Assembly: GCA_021396245.1 (NCBI GenBank)
Contig: WNYE01000051.1
Coordinates: 130,701 to 194,700 of the forward strand
Reading direction: 5' to 3'
DNA: 64,000 nt
Source of the DNA: Sporothrix humicola
Taxonomy: Eukaryota > Ascomycota > Sordariomycetes > Ophiostomatales > Ophiostomataceae
Under the pieces are notes generated by a model that searched no databases, was not told the origin of the DNA, and saw nothing but the letters and a program-made list of their open reading frames with translations. The position numbers were made by a program, and so were the translations under genes. Shown here one piece after another: positions 9,490 to 21,500 of the stretch (within the stretch, counting starts at the first letter, position 1; every line of letters starts with the position of its first letter).

Positions 9490-12052
9490 TTTTGGGGGTC
9501 GAGTTGAGCTTTGATTGACGCTGTGATCGTTGAGGAGAGGAAGGACGGGAGGAGCGCAAGCTATGGGTCGTGGCAAATGCTCGCGTGTGGGGTGCGACGT
9601 GACGCAATGTTTGTGATGATGCAGTCGCTTTCGCCGTCGTTGGGAGAACTCGAAATTGTCGAATTGGAAAAGATGCAAAAATTGAACGAGGAGAAGATTT
9701 TTAACATGTCGGGTGATGTTCTTTCTGCATTTGTCTGCTTCCTGCGTCATGGGTCGCGCCTTCCCAATGTAAGGCTGAACGTCATTGTTTTCTCCCCGCA
9801 CTTGCCGATTTACGGACCCACGCTGCCACGCTACTGCATCTTGGTCGCACCTTCTTCGAGACTCGACCTCTGCACACGACTCGTTCGTTCTTTCCCTCGT
9901 GATTTTGATTTTAAAATGGAAACTGCAAATGAACCGAAAATGTTCAGAGGATAAAATGGAAAAGGCGTAAAACTATTTTGTTCACTTTACAACATCAAAA
10001 GCATCACTAAAAGATAAACTCGATTCAGCTCCATCGCCATCAACCAACCCCGCCTCAATTGGACAAGCTGAAGCAATCACCAGCCAAGACACATCCAAAC
10101 AAGAAAGGTCGCTAACAAAACAATATTGGGCTGTGCGACGCCACATCACTCTACCTTGCCATCTTGCTCTCCCAAATTTGGTCCATCGACAAAACTGCCG
10201 TCTTGAGTCTGGACCTCTTCTTGGCTGCTGTGGCGGATACGCAAAGAGTGTCGAGTGTTGCAGCCCCGACTTGAGCACGGACATCTGGGGCTGCATCCGA
10301 AACCAATTCTCGACCTCGACAGCTGTGCCCTGCGGAGTTGGGGGCTCCCTCTTTTTGTTCCCTTACCATTCATTGCGCATTATCGTCGTTTTATTGCATT
10401 TCTGCTAACATATGCAGGTTCCTTTTCTAGGTGTTCAGTTTGCGACAATAGCAACAAGAACAGGATACAAAGGTCAGGTCTCGCGGATGCTTAATTCGTT
10501 TATCAAGACAATTACCTGTCATCTTTACGGACACCCATAGAGACGAAAGCCAAACGACAATTGCGGCCAAGCCCCCAAGTGATGGTTGTTTTACGCACAA
10601 GCACGATCACGACAGACCTTCCCGTTGTTCATCGCTTCTTATCCAGGAGAAGATCCCCTGGCATCTGGATGCGATGTCCGCGATATCGCTTGGCGAGCCA
10701 TCGTTGAAGCTCGACTTCGGCAGTCATTGCATGCACTTACTGGGTAGTTCACACAGTCTTACCGAGTGGTCTGGATACTCTACTTTCGGTAAGTTCCCGT
10801 CAATTCGCCTACTCGAGGCAAGGGCTTGAGACACTGAAACGAGAACGCAAAAAGGCACTACTCCTGTTCTGTGTTCAGTGCTTTTTGCCAGAAATGTTTT
10901 TCTTTTCTTTCTTCCTATTTTGCCGGCTGAATGCTTCGTCCTCCTGTCCTTCTTTTGCCTTTGCCTTCCCTATTCAACCTCCTGCGCAGCCAATCGCGGC
11001 TCGTCCCAGATTGTCCCGCTTACACGGGCGTGCAGGGTTGACCCCCGGAAGAGCCTCAACTGAAACGGGTCTCATCCTTGCTTCTCTGCACGGGCACACT
11101 CTTCTTTTTCTTTTTGTTTTTCCTTTCTCATTTTCTCAAGGAATGTGTCGTATTCTTCACCAATTCTTTTTGCTGCACGTGGAGTTCATTGGGATATGGT
11201 ATTCCACACGAAATGCATCAGAGACGAAAGAACGTCGCATTTTAACAGCCACATGTCACGTCAAAGACACAATGGAAAGACATCCAACGAACTCCTTCTC
11301 CGTGCTCCGTGCCCGTGCCCAAAGCATCTCACATCATCACCCTCACCTCCGTTGTAACTCAGGATTCGCTTCGTCCTGTCTCCACCTGCCAGTGCATGTC
11401 ACAAAGTCTATCCGAGTGCAAGGCACACTGATAAAATACAAAGGGGGGCCCATCAACCTGTTGTTCCCGGTGACCCGCGATGATCATTCATGTAAACCAA
11501 CTTTGGTTCTGGGTTCGCATGGTTTTTCCTCTTTCTTTCTTTCTCTTCTCTCTTTTTCGCTTCTCTTTTCGTCTCTTCCTTTTGTCCCACGCGGCAACCA
11601 AGATTTCATGCACATTTCTCTTCGTCTTCTGTGGCCGGACCAACAGACCTTTTTTTCCCCATCATCATTGAGCAACTCGTCTGGTAGTGCCAAGATCCGA
11701 GTTTGATGGTTTTATCCTTTCTTTTCTGTGAATTTCCTCAAAATATTCGGTTCACTGGACCTTCTTGTCATCTCAACCGTGTCATAAATCATTGGCATCA
11801 CCTGTCATCATCATCGACCGTCGATAATTATCTCACCAAACTCGTCTTACCCATCACGCCACTCGTTTCGACCCCGACGACCAACGACAACGTACACCTC
11901 GACACACGACGACACATCACGACGGTCATGGTGATGCAATCATAAGACCAATCGCACGACCGACGACTCGGCCGGCCGAGAGAGAGACGATCGGGCTCGC
12001 TCTCAGCAACAGTAGCCGGCCCGGGCTACTTCAATATACTAATTAATTCACC
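9490..12052. other. Divergent intergenic region
   Basis: This is the promoter space of the macro-domain gene (-) and the DUF3433 gene (+). 10880-11700 is pyrimidine-rich, with a 273-codon frame that looks non-coding (runs of Phe/Ser/Leu from CT tracts). 11850-12050 is CA/CGA-rich and looks like the leader of the gene at 12053. No gene is supported. Confidence 0.55.
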
Positions 12053-15000
12053 ATGTCTTACCAAGACTACGCACACCTGGGGAGGGGACGAACGTCTACA
12101 TATGACCGGAATAGCATGGCCGGCGGACGGGAGGGACGAGAGGCAGCAGCTCGGCGAAGTCGAAGCGCATCGATGGCGCGGTACTCCATGTACAGCGAAC
12201 AGTTTTCACGAGATCGAGCACAAGAACGTTTCTCGACGACACCAGGGTCACATCATCGAAGCGTATCTGTCGAGCGACCATACGTCCCATCACACGCCTC
12301 CTTTAGTGCACCACGACGGTCACCGGCTACCTTTTCACACAGCGCGACACTCAGCACAGAAAGCGGCGCATCAGGGGCATCAGGCCCCTCGTCCATGGGC
12401 ACATCGAGCTCCACAACAGAGAGCTCGCTCAGTCCATCCAACTCGGCATCCCAGCTGGGCTCCCGAAAAATTAACAACAAAGACAAGAAGTCAAAACAAA
12501 AATCAGACACGCGCAACCTCGGCGGCGCAAAACTGACGGCGAGTTCCCTCCAACAACTCAAGGACCTGGAAAGTAATCCTGGTGGAATACGACGAGGAGC
12601 AAAACGGCCAGGACTCATTGACGTGCCACTACCATGGCGGCCCTACTACCTTCAGCGCAAGGTTTTGAGCGCCTTCTTTGCAGTCTTCGCCGCATGCATC
12701 ATTGTCGCCGAGGCACTGCTCGACTACTCTGGCCGCAATGCAGGCTTGCTCGGCGAGAACAGTACCAGCTTGAGGTATCTGCTTTCACTTGTACCACCGG
12801 CAGTCCTGACACTCATTGCGGCACTATGGAGTCGAGTCGAGTACCAGGCCAAAATGTCGGCGCCGTGGCTGCGACTGGCTAAGGGCCCCGACTCGGCGGA
12901 CCGGACATTGTTGCTTGACTACTTTTCGCTCGTGCCACCACGAGATGCATTTCGGGCCATGAAAAACGGCGATATTGCCGTGGCATGCACCTCAATCATC
13001 GCCATATTTCTCAAGATTGCCATTATCGTGTCGACAGGCATGATCACCCTGACAGTGCTATCCGGCACGGAACAGACAGCACCCATTACACTGACAACGC
13101 AGTTCGTCAACAACGGCTCACGGCTGGCCACGATCGGCACAATACCGCTGCTCACCATGGTCGGCCTGCAGCGAGACAATCTCACCTTCCCGGACGGCAT
13201 TTCGAGGCAGTTTGCCTTTCAAGAATTCGCCGCGCATACGTCGAGCAACACGCAGTTTCAGGCGACAGTGTCTGGCTTTTCGGGCAGTCTCACTTGTGGA
13301 CAAGCCCAGATAACGGTCAACAGCATCCAGAGCATCCGTTCAGGTGTCGTCCAGTTCAACACGTCCATGACGGCCGAGGCCTGTACAGTCAGTTTTCCGA
13401 TTGTCAGCTCGAGCTTCGGCACAAACAACGCCAACTCGACGAGCCGGTCACACACGATGGCCCGACTGATCCATGCCTCGTGCGGCAACTCGACCGACAT
13501 CTCGGCACAGCGAGTCGTTGTCTTTTTCGGCACGGCGACGATCGACCCCAAGGCGATACTCGGCGGCAACAATCAGGCCGTCAATGGGTCGATTGACCAG
13601 TCGCAGCAGATTATCTGCCGGCCATCCTACGCCATCAGTCAAGTCGACATTGTCAAGAATGGCTCGTACATTGACAGTGTGGCCCTCAACCCGAATCCGC
13701 AGCCTACAAATCTAGCAAATGTCCAGCCGTGGGACATTGCCCAGGCCCATTTCGATTCCTTGACGGGTGCAGTCGCCTCGAGCATCACCGACATTAATTC
13801 GCCCTACTTTTCCAACTCGTCCACCAACGTCAATGTGGACGCACCCATGTACCTTGCCTTTGGCATCCAAGGCCAGGAGGATGCAATCAACGACGATATC
13901 ACGACACCACCGGCCACGTACCTCGACGCCCAGACGCTTCAGACTCTGGCGCAGCAATACTTCTTGCAGTACTCGGCCGTGATTGCCCATCAGGCGCTGA
14001 TGGAGCCGGCGTCGGTTGCCACGACGTGCATTGCCTACATTGGCGGCGACCGCCTAGTTGTCGGCATCGTGGCCGTGCAGGCGGTGACCGTGCTGCTGTC
14101 CGTCATTTTGCTGTTCAACATTGTCACCATCTGCTTGGTGCCCGGCAAGGGTTTTCTGCCGCGTGACCCGCACAGCCTGTTGGACGTTGCTGCCCTGCTG
14201 TCGCACAGCCGTCCACTCCTCCAAGCGCTTCGAGGCGCCGGTGGTGCAGACAAGAACACGCTGCGCAGCCGGGTCAAGATGGCCTCGTACTACACCGGCG
14301 TCGAGCCGTACGACCGCGGCTCGGCCGAGACGGGCAAGGGCAACTTTTGCATCTTTGCTGATGTCGACCAGCCCGAGGCACCGCCCCAATACACAGAGCC
14401 CACGAGTGGATGGCACCATCCGTTTGGCCTGCATCCGATACAGCGTGTGGTCATGTATTTATTTTTGGCGGGCCTCTTTGCCGGCCTCGAAATTGCGTTG
14501 CGAATCTCCAACAAGAACGGCGGATTCGGCACAGTCGAGGTGGGCATGTTCACGCACTTTTTGTGGACCATCATTCCCGCGCTGATTGTCACGGGCGTCG
14601 CCATCTTCTTTGCCACGACTGACTTCCATGTCCGGTCCGTGGCACCCTTTGCCGAGCTTACAAAGCCCGCCGGCGGCACCATGGCCAACATGACATCGGC
14701 CCTGCTCGACCGCACGGCCGTCATGGCCGTCTACAAGGCTGTGCGGATGCGGTGCTACACCGTGGCCGGATCGGCAGCCGCCGTGGCCGCCGCCACTTTG
14801 CTGCCGATCTTTGCGGCGAGTCTGTTCACGGCCAGAACGGTGCCAGTCTCGTCGGAAGTGCAGCTCATCACGCAAGACTTCTTCTCCAACTCGACCAATC
14901 CGCCACTCAACGCCACAACGACCTGCCCAACATGCATGGACGGCATGACGCTGGCCTCGCTCGTGCTCGAGGGCAACCTGTCATACCCGTCCTTTACTTT

Positions 15001-16462
15001 TGAAGACCTGGCTCTTCCATCTCTCGCCATTATCCCACTCATTGGCGTCAACGAGACCGACGATCTCGAGACGACCACGACGGTACCGGCTGTCCGCTCG
15101 GCCATGTCGTGCAACTTTTTCGCCCAGCGCGACATTGTCGTCGACCTGACGACCAACTACCACATCGGCAACAGCATTGTCAATCCGCTGCGCATCAACC
15201 TGCCTGGCGAGCCGAGTCTGGGCAGCACGGAGCTGCTGTCGAGCACTCTTGTCCTCGGGACGGCCCAGCCGTTGTCACCGTTCAACGCATCAAACATTAC
15301 GACCTCTATTCGTCTTGCATCTTCCACCTCCTCAATCTCCTCCGGGGCGATCGGTGCAGACGCCCTCTTTGGCGTCGCCGCCTACCGACCCTTCCAGGCC
15401 GCCAACGGCTCTCTAGTCACGCACTGGGTCTACGCCTGGGGCCAGTTGAGCAATGCCAACACCAACCAGACGACGGTCAAGACCATCTCGGCCATGGCGT
15501 GCAACGAGACAATGGAGCAGCTGGACGTCAAGGTCACCTTTGACGGCGCGACCCTCGACATCAACCCAGATTTTCCGTTACGGCGGATGGAGAACACCGT
15601 CCGCCCGGTCGACACTGCATTGAGCACGACCCTCAACTACAATTTGTTGAGCAACATTTCGGCCTCGCCCAACCTGCTGGACAGCTTCTTTAGCACGCTC
15701 GTCTCGTCGCAGTATGCCATCCCCGTCTCGACCCTCGCCGGCGGTACCGACAACGGCTTGGCCAGCGGGCCCGGCACGCAGAACAATACGGTGGCCAACG
15801 CCATCCTCAAGCAGCACGGCATTTTGAGAGCCCAGGTTGTTGGCGCCTTCAACCGTCGGCCCACGACCGCCTCGTCCAAGCTGGCCGACGTCTTTCCCCT
15901 CGACAGCAACGGCACCGCCATGGGAAACGCCACCCAGCTGGGCTTCACTGGGCACCTCACGAGCGTTTCCGACGGCACGCGCCGTTTGTTGCAAGACGCA
16001 CCGACCACCCGCGTCCTCCAGACACTCATCGCCCTCGTCCTCGCCTGCTCCCTCCTCAGCTGGCTCACCTTCCCCGGCCCCAGCAACGTCCTGCCCCGTC
16101 CTGCGACGAGCATTGCCAGCGTCGCCGCTTTGTTAGTGGACGGCAACGTATTTGGCTTCTTTGGCCGCGGGCCGGAGTGGCAGACGCAGGAGCAGCTGGT
16201 CGAACCTTTTAGAGATGGCCAAGAAGTGACCGCTGGGTTCACGCTGGGCTGGGCACGTGCGCCGTTGCGACGACGACAACGACAGCAACAACAAACGGCC
16301 TCGATCTGGGGCGTCCCCGAGCCTGCGTCGGAAGAAGAACTGTTTGGCATCAACGCCTCCCGCACGGGCGGCTGGGGCGGCGGCGAGAATGTCGGGCTGG
16401 GTTTGCAGGCGCGGGTTGGATATGCCCAGCGAGGTTATGTCGCCAATTGGGGGAGGCGATAA
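12053..16462 (+). CDS. DUF3433-family large membrane protein
   Basis: A single exon encodes 1469 residues. The first 190 residues are Ser/Arg-rich and polar, so probably cytosolic. Then comes the DUF3433 signature PWRPYYLQRKVLSAFF, with hydrophobic segments near residues 204-227, 243-263, 306-333 and 666-697. A second module repeats the plan, with segments near 796-820, 832-860, 902-927 and 1322-1345. Two large loops, about 340-660 and 930-1320, carry many N-x-S/T sequons, consistent with exposure outside the cell or in a secretory lumen. The family is confined to fungi and has no established biochemical role. The duplicated organisation suggests two homologous halves. Transport or wall-sensing roles are possible but unproven. 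The start at 12053 follows a typical CA-rich leader, and the gene ends with an Arg/Gly-rich tail. Confidence 0.85.
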   Translation: MSYQDYAHLGRGRTSTYDRNSMAGGREGREAAARRSRSASMARYSMYSEQFSRDRAQERFSTTPGSHHRSVSVERPYVPSHASFSAPRRSPATFSHSATLSTESGASGASGPSSMGTSSSTTESSLSPSNSASQLGSRKINNKDKKSKQKSDTRNLGGAKLTASSLQQLKDLESNPGGIRRGAKRPGLIDVPLPWRPYYLQRKVLSAFFAVFAACIIVAEALLDYSGRNAGLLGENSTSLRYLLSLVPPAVLTLIAALWSRVEYQAKMSAPWLRLAKGPDSADRTLLLDYFSLVPPRDAFRAMKNGDIAVACTSIIAIFLKIAIIVSTGMITLTVLSGTEQTAPITLTTQFVNNGSRLATIGTIPLLTMVGLQRDNLTFPDGISRQFAFQEFAAHTSSNTQFQATVSGFSGSLTCGQAQITVNSIQSIRSGVVQFNTSMTAEACTVSFPIVSSSFGTNNANSTSRSHTMARLIHASCGNSTDISAQRVVVFFGTATIDPKAILGGNNQAVNGSIDQSQQIICRPSYAISQVDIVKNGSYIDSVALNPNPQPTNLANVQPWDIAQAHFDSLTGAVASSITDINSPYFSNSSTNVNVDAPMYLAFGIQGQEDAINDDITTPPATYLDAQTLQTLAQQYFLQYSAVIAHQALMEPASVATTCIAYIGGDRLVVGIVAVQAVTVLLSVILLFNIVTICLVPGKGFLPRDPHSLLDVAALLSHSRPLLQALRGAGGADKNTLRSRVKMASYYTGVEPYDRGSAETGKGNFCIFADVDQPEAPPQYTEPTSGWHHPFGLHPIQRVVMYLFLAGLFAGLEIALRISNKNGGFGTVEVGMFTHFLWTIIPALIVTGVAIFFATTDFHVRSVAPFAELTKPAGGTMANMTSALLDRTAVMAVYKAVRMRCYTVAGSAAAVAAATLLPIFAASLFTARTVPVSSEVQLITQDFFSNSTNPPLNATTTCPTCMDGMTLASLVLEGNLSYPSFTFEDLALPSLAIIPLIGVNETDDLETTTTVPAVRSAMSCNFFAQRDIVVDLTTNYHIGNSIVNPLRINLPGEPSLGSTELLSSTLVLGTAQPLSPFNASNITTSIRLASSTSSISSGAIGADALFGVAAYRPFQAANGSLVTHWVYAWGQLSNANTNQTTVKTISAMACNETMEQLDVKVTFDGATLDINPDFPLRRMENTVRPVDTALSTTLNYNLLSNISASPNLLDSFFSTLVSSQYAIPVSTLAGGTDNGLASGPGTQNNTVANAILKQHGILRAQVVGAFNRRPTTASSKLADVFPLDSNGTAMGNATQLGFTGHLTSVSDGTRRLLQDAPTTRVLQTLIALVLACSLLSWLTFPGPSNVLPRPATSIASVAALLVDGNVFGFFGRGPEWQTQEQLVEPFRDGQEVTAGFTLGWARAPLRRRQRQQQQTASIWGVPEPASEEELFGINASRTGGWGGGENVGLGLQARVGYAQRGYVANWGRR

Positions 16463-17103
16463 TACCCAAGTCGATTAATGATGCCCTCTTTAATATTTTG
16501 TTTTCATTTGTTTTAACCCAGCGTTTTGTTATCTGTACTTTCTCAACCAAAAGCAGTGGATGATGAAGAAGGACATCGATGTCCTATGATACCAAAGAAG
16601 AGGGGTGTTTGCATAGCGAAACTAGCTTTGACTTTTAATCATATATAAGCAACTACTATACTTTAGTATTCCCTTTTTTGTTTGTATTTTTTTATGCAAT
16701 CGTCTCGTTTGTCAGAATAATTTATCTCTTCTCCTCGCTGTTGTAAGTCAATACGTATTCCGTACAGTATAGAATACAGTGCGCTAATGGAATTTTAAAA
16801 CACTGAAACTGGACTAAACACTGTACAAACTCAACCATGTCTCATGTCAGCAATTGCCAAAATTGTACTAGCGCCAATCGTTACAGCAAGGCTCGCAGAG
16901 GTCCGTCGCGTTTCTGTTCCTGAAAAGTGAGGAAGCTTCCAGTCGCAGACATTGAAGCTCCATCATCATCATCCATCGACGGCCATTACTAGCAACCATT
17001 ACCGACAACCACACCCAATATCGGCGCATAACCGGCGATCATCTATATTCAACAGCATCGAACTACCGCCTTCCCTCCTCCGTCATTTTTCACCACCGCC
17101 ACA
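16463..17103. other. Intergenic region, AT-rich then CA-rich
   Basis: The first 350 bases are AT-rich and probably hold the 3' end of the DUF3433 transcript. 16950-17100 has CATCATCATC-type runs and reads as the promoter and leader of the zinc-finger gene. No coding frame is recognised. Confidence 0.6.
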
Positions 17104-18030
17104 ATGGGCAAGAAGAGACGCAACTACCCCAACCTCGAGGAGCTCCTCGACCGCGCGTGGTGCTACTACTGCGAGCGCGACTTTGAGGACCTGAAGCTGC
17201 TGATCTCGCACCAGAAAGCCAAGCACTTTAAATGCGAGCGGTGCGGCAGGCGTCTTAATACGGCGGGTGGTACGTACCCCAGCACTGACTGACAATAGAA
17301 TGTACCGTGCACTTTGCTAACGCTCGCAGGTTTGTCCGTCCATATGAACCAGGTCCACAAGGAGACGCTCTCCCAGGTCGAAAACGCACTCGAGGGTCGC
17401 GAGGGCCTGGACGTCGAAATCTTTGGCATGGAGGGCATCCCCGAGGAAGCCTTGGTGCAGCACAACCAGCAGATCACCGAGGACTTCCACAAGAACCGGG
17501 CGGACCGGCAGGCGGCGACGGGCAACCCGCCGCCGGGGCAGAACGGCGTGCAGGGGCAGCCGCACAAGAAGATCAAGATGGAGACGGCCGAAGAACTCAA
17601 GGCGCGGCTGGCGGCGTGGCGGGCGCAGGCGGACCAGCGGAAGGCGGCAGCGGAGGCGGCGGCGACAAAGCTGGCAGAGCAGGCAAAGACTGGAGGAGGA
17701 GGACCAGGACAAGGCCTGCCACAACGGCCTGGGCCTGGCGGTTTTGGACCTGGCCTCGGCAGCGGCGCATCGACTCTGGACGACCTTGTGTCGGGCGCGG
17801 CCGCGGGTGTTGCTCCTCAACCGTCAGCCGATGAGATTGACCGTGTGATCCGGATGGCCGAGGCGGGTATTCGGCCAGCACCTGAAGCGACCGCGGCAGC
17901 AGCACCGCCGCCAGCCGAAAAAGAAAAGCCGAGCAAAAAGGACAAGTCGACGCGGATGGTGTACCAGGACGGCGACTTCAGTCTGGAGGAGAAGATGGCG
18001 CAGATGCGGCGGTATGCCGTGGCTGTGTGA
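17104..18030 (+). CDS. BuGZ/ZNF207-like C2H2 zinc-finger protein
   Basis: Exons 17104-17269 and 17330-18030 flank a 60-nt intron (GTACGT donor, GCTAAC branch, GCAG acceptor), giving 288 residues. The first exon has Cys20/Cys23 and His37/His43 of the first finger, with the family string HQKAKHFKC. The second finger starts CERCGRRL and is completed across the splice by HMNQVHKET. Next comes the conserved block ending IFGMEGIPEE. This N-terminus matches vertebrate BuGZ (ZNF207), a spindle and kinetochore protein, and its fungal relatives. A disordered Gly/Pro/Ala-rich middle and a conserved short tail (STRMVYQDGDFSLEEKMA) follow. A Bub3-binding GLEBS motif is not evident to me, so the kinetochore role is by homology only. 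The gene converges on a kinesin-8 gene, which is suggestive but may be chance. Confidence 0.88.
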
Positions 18031-18536
18031 GGGGAGGTAGAGTGCGCTTTTTTGTCTATTTTCCTACAGTTTTACCTTGTATTAATTTGGCGTTTGGGTT
18101 TTCGATAAAATTTACTAATTAACGCACCACGTCTACTTCACTTGCTTTGACGAAACAACTTCATGGAAGAATCATCATTATCGTGCCTGCCGTAGCAGAG
18201 CACCTGAAAGTATAAACAAGAAGCTAAGAAAGGGAGATAAGACAAACAGAAAGACAAGAGAAGAAGATATAAGAAGAAGGAAAAAACTCCAAGAGCCAAT
18301 AAGCCCATGCTTTGCCCTTTTGCAAGAAACGCCGACTCGTTCGTGGAAGAGGAGGGAAGAAGACGAAGAGAAAAGAAAACGAGACAAGACAAAAACCAAG
18401 AGACCAGAAATCAACGCAACTCAAACCAACACAAGACAAAAAGACAAAAGACAATCTTCATAATGTTACATGGCGCCACGGGCACCCCGTGTCCGACTTT
18501 CATCCAAAACCATCAGATCATTCACTTCTTGTGCAG
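18031..18536. other. Convergent intergenic region
   Basis: This is the shared 3' space of the zinc-finger (+) and kinesin (-) genes. 18210-18460 is strongly purine-rich on the plus strand (AGAAGAAG runs), so the kinesin 3' UTR would be pyrimidine-rich. I see no gene here. Confidence 0.6.
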
Positions 18537-21500
18537 TTATCTCCAGGCAACGGTCGGCCGCGACGAGGTATCCTTTCTGGCCGAGCCGCCAATGCTGGCG
18601 CTGTGGCTGTGACCGTGTCCGCTAGCAGACAGGCCGCCCATGGCCGCGGTACCGATAGTAACACGACGCATGGCGCCTGCTCCAGCTCCAGCCGAGCCGG
18701 TCTTGAGGTGGCCACGCTCACGCGGCGAGCCAGCAGCGCCCGACGAGCTGTCCAGCCGCAAGCTTCCGCCCATGTTCATACGACGGGCCTGGCCGGGGGT
18801 AAAGGCACGGCTGACAGCGCCCTCGCGGTGACCGCTACCCGATCCACTCCCAGAGCCGCTCATGCTAGAGTCGCTAACGAGCGGGGAGCAGGCAATGGGC
18901 GGCGACCGACGGCGCTCGGCGCTGCGGCGGCGGTTGCGTGATATGCCGTTCGTCGAGCTGGCGAGCGTGTTGGGGCCCGAATAAGACGCCGACGCGCGGT
19001 GGTGGCCGTGGTGGGCGCCGCCTACACTAAAGCGCCGCGCACCGCTGCCGCCACTGCCCAGCAAGACAGAGGACGAGGCGCTGCCGTTACCAGAACCGTT
19101 ACCACCGGACGCGGCCGCTGCCTTCTTGGCCGAGTGGATGGCCGAGCGCAGTTTTTGGGTGTCGAACGTCGAGGTCAGGTCGTGCAGAGTGCTTGTGGCC
19201 TCCGAGTCGGAGTTGGAGGGAGACAGCGACAGGCGCGGCGAGGGCGAGCGAAGACGCGTGGGCGGCAGAGTCGAAGACTGCGACGGCGAGAGAGACGAGT
19301 GCGTCGTGGGCGGCTGGTTCTCGTTGTCGCTAGAGACGGAGGTGATACTGCCGAGGCCGATACGACTCTTAGGGCTACCGCTGCCATTCAGGCTGCTCAG
19401 ACTCGCAATACGAGTGGCCGAGGGAGGTGTCAGCTGCTGGTTGGCGGCCCGCGGCAGGGAAATGTTGCGAAGGGGTGTGGACTTTCTATGACCAGCACCG
19501 TTGAGCGACGCAGACAGAGACGGCGGGGTCGGGTGTTCGGCATCAGAAGACGAGTTGTAGCCGGCAGCACCGAGGCTGTAGGACGGACGCGACTTGGACA
19601 GGAAGCCGGCCTGGAAGCGGCTCGACTTTGCTGCAGGAGCGCCCGACATGCTTGCACCGGGCAAGATGGACACTTCAGGGGCGTTGAGCGAACTTTCGTC
19701 GTCTTCGTCCGTCTCGACAATGTCGGTGCGGCTCAGGTACGACGGCATAGCAAGAGGCGGCATTTCGGGCGAAGCAAGCGAGGACTGTGTCTCTTCTTCG
19801 GCCTCGGGCACTGTCTCCATGGTCGACCAGGACGTCTCGGGGATCGGCTGCGAGGCCTTATCCTCAGAGATGGTGGCCGGCTCTTCGTTGACAGCAGGCT
19901 GGGTAGGTGCGTCTACGACAATAGAGACAGGCTGCTGGGGCGGCGACTCGTACTTTTGCGGCGTCTTCTCAAAGTCGGCAAGGGTACCCTCCTCAGTCTC
20001 GTCGTCGCGCCAGCGGACACTACGCTTGAACGAGCTGGACGAGGCATTGCTGTCGCGGCGAGACGAACCGGCCAGAGACCCGGCGTAGCCTTGCTGCGAC
20101 TTCTTCTTAGTGGGCATGGTCACACTCTTGCGCGCACCACTCGACACGACCTTGCGACGGCGCGGCGAGGACTTAGTTGGCGAGGCCGTCAAGTGCTGGG
20201 CCACCGGGCCGAGCGACGAACGCGCAGGGCCCATGCTGCTGTTGCCGCCCAAAGAGCGCTTGCGACGGGGCGTTCCACGCTTCGAGGGCGGGTACATTTC
20301 CATGCCGCCAAGTGAGAAGCGGGCCGACGAAGAGGTGGAAGCGGAGAAGGTGCTGGGGCCAGACGTAGAGGCCGAAAGAGACGGGTCGGGCTTGACAATC
20401 TGAGAGGCAGCAGCGACACCCTGGTCAATCAGCTTGCGAATGAGGCGCTGGCCATGGGCAACAGCCTGATCGCGCGGCATGGCCAGTGTGGTGGACAGAG
20501 AGGCGAGAATCTCAAACTGGGCCGACAGCAGGGTCTGCATCATCAGCATGTCGCTCTGGGCGCCCGTGGTCTTGTCCTGCTCGAGGACTTCGATATAGGC
20601 CTCGCGCGCAAAGTTGGCCTTGAGCAGCTCGGCCTCGCGAGTCAGACTGCTAATTGTCTCGCTAGTATCGGCCGCAGCCACGCTGTCAAAGGCAGCCGAG
20701 GAGATCTGGGCGATGCTGTGCTGCAGAGCAGTGTCGACAGGGCGCTCCCAATTGCCGCGCTCAATCTTCTGGTGCAGGTGGTGGCGGCTGTGCTCGAGCT
20801 CGGCCATGATGCCCCGGGCCGTCTTACGCATGGCCGCGAGAGCAGGTGGCAGCTCGTCGGGTGTTATGTGATTGTCTTCGCCATCTTCATTGCTGCTCGA
20901 GGACTGCTGGCCAAACAGGTCAAAGGCGTTGGCCCAAGCGTCGAGTGTGGCGAGGCGGCGTTCGATAGTGCGCAGCTTCTTCATGTCCGACACCTTTTGC
21001 TGTCGCTCCGGCAGGGCATTCTCGTAGGCGACACGGATGCGCTGCACACCCTCGCGGAGCAACAGGTCACGCTTGTCGAGCTGCTTGCGGACCTTGAGGC
21101 CGAACGTGTGCTCGGCGTCCTTTTGCTGGGCCTTGAGCTCGTTGATGAGGGCCATCTGCTCGTCGATCTTGACCAAGAAGTCCTTGACGTGGCGGTTGAC
21201 GTTGAAGACGTTGCGGGTCACCTTGGTCTGGATGTTCTTGGCGCGGTTGGCGTAGCGCAGGGTGTTTTGGGTTTCGTCAAAGTGGGCGCTCGACGGGCTG
21301 ACACAGACAATCATGACCGTCTTGCAGTTGCCGCCCAGCGAAAATTTGAGCAGGCGCGTCAGCTTGCTGTTGCGGTAGGGGACGTGGTTCCTCTTGCGCG
21401 GGTCGCAGAGCGCATTGATGCAGCCGCCGAGGGCCAGCAGCGACTTGTTGATGTTGGCGCCCTCGAGCAGCCGCTCGCCGCGGTTCTTGGTGGCGCTGGC

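Noticed and set aside
10885..11706. 273-codon plus-strand frame upstream of the DUF3433 gene
   Set aside because: It runs through CT-rich leader DNA, gives Phe/Ser/Leu-rich strings without a domain and has no homologue I recognise.
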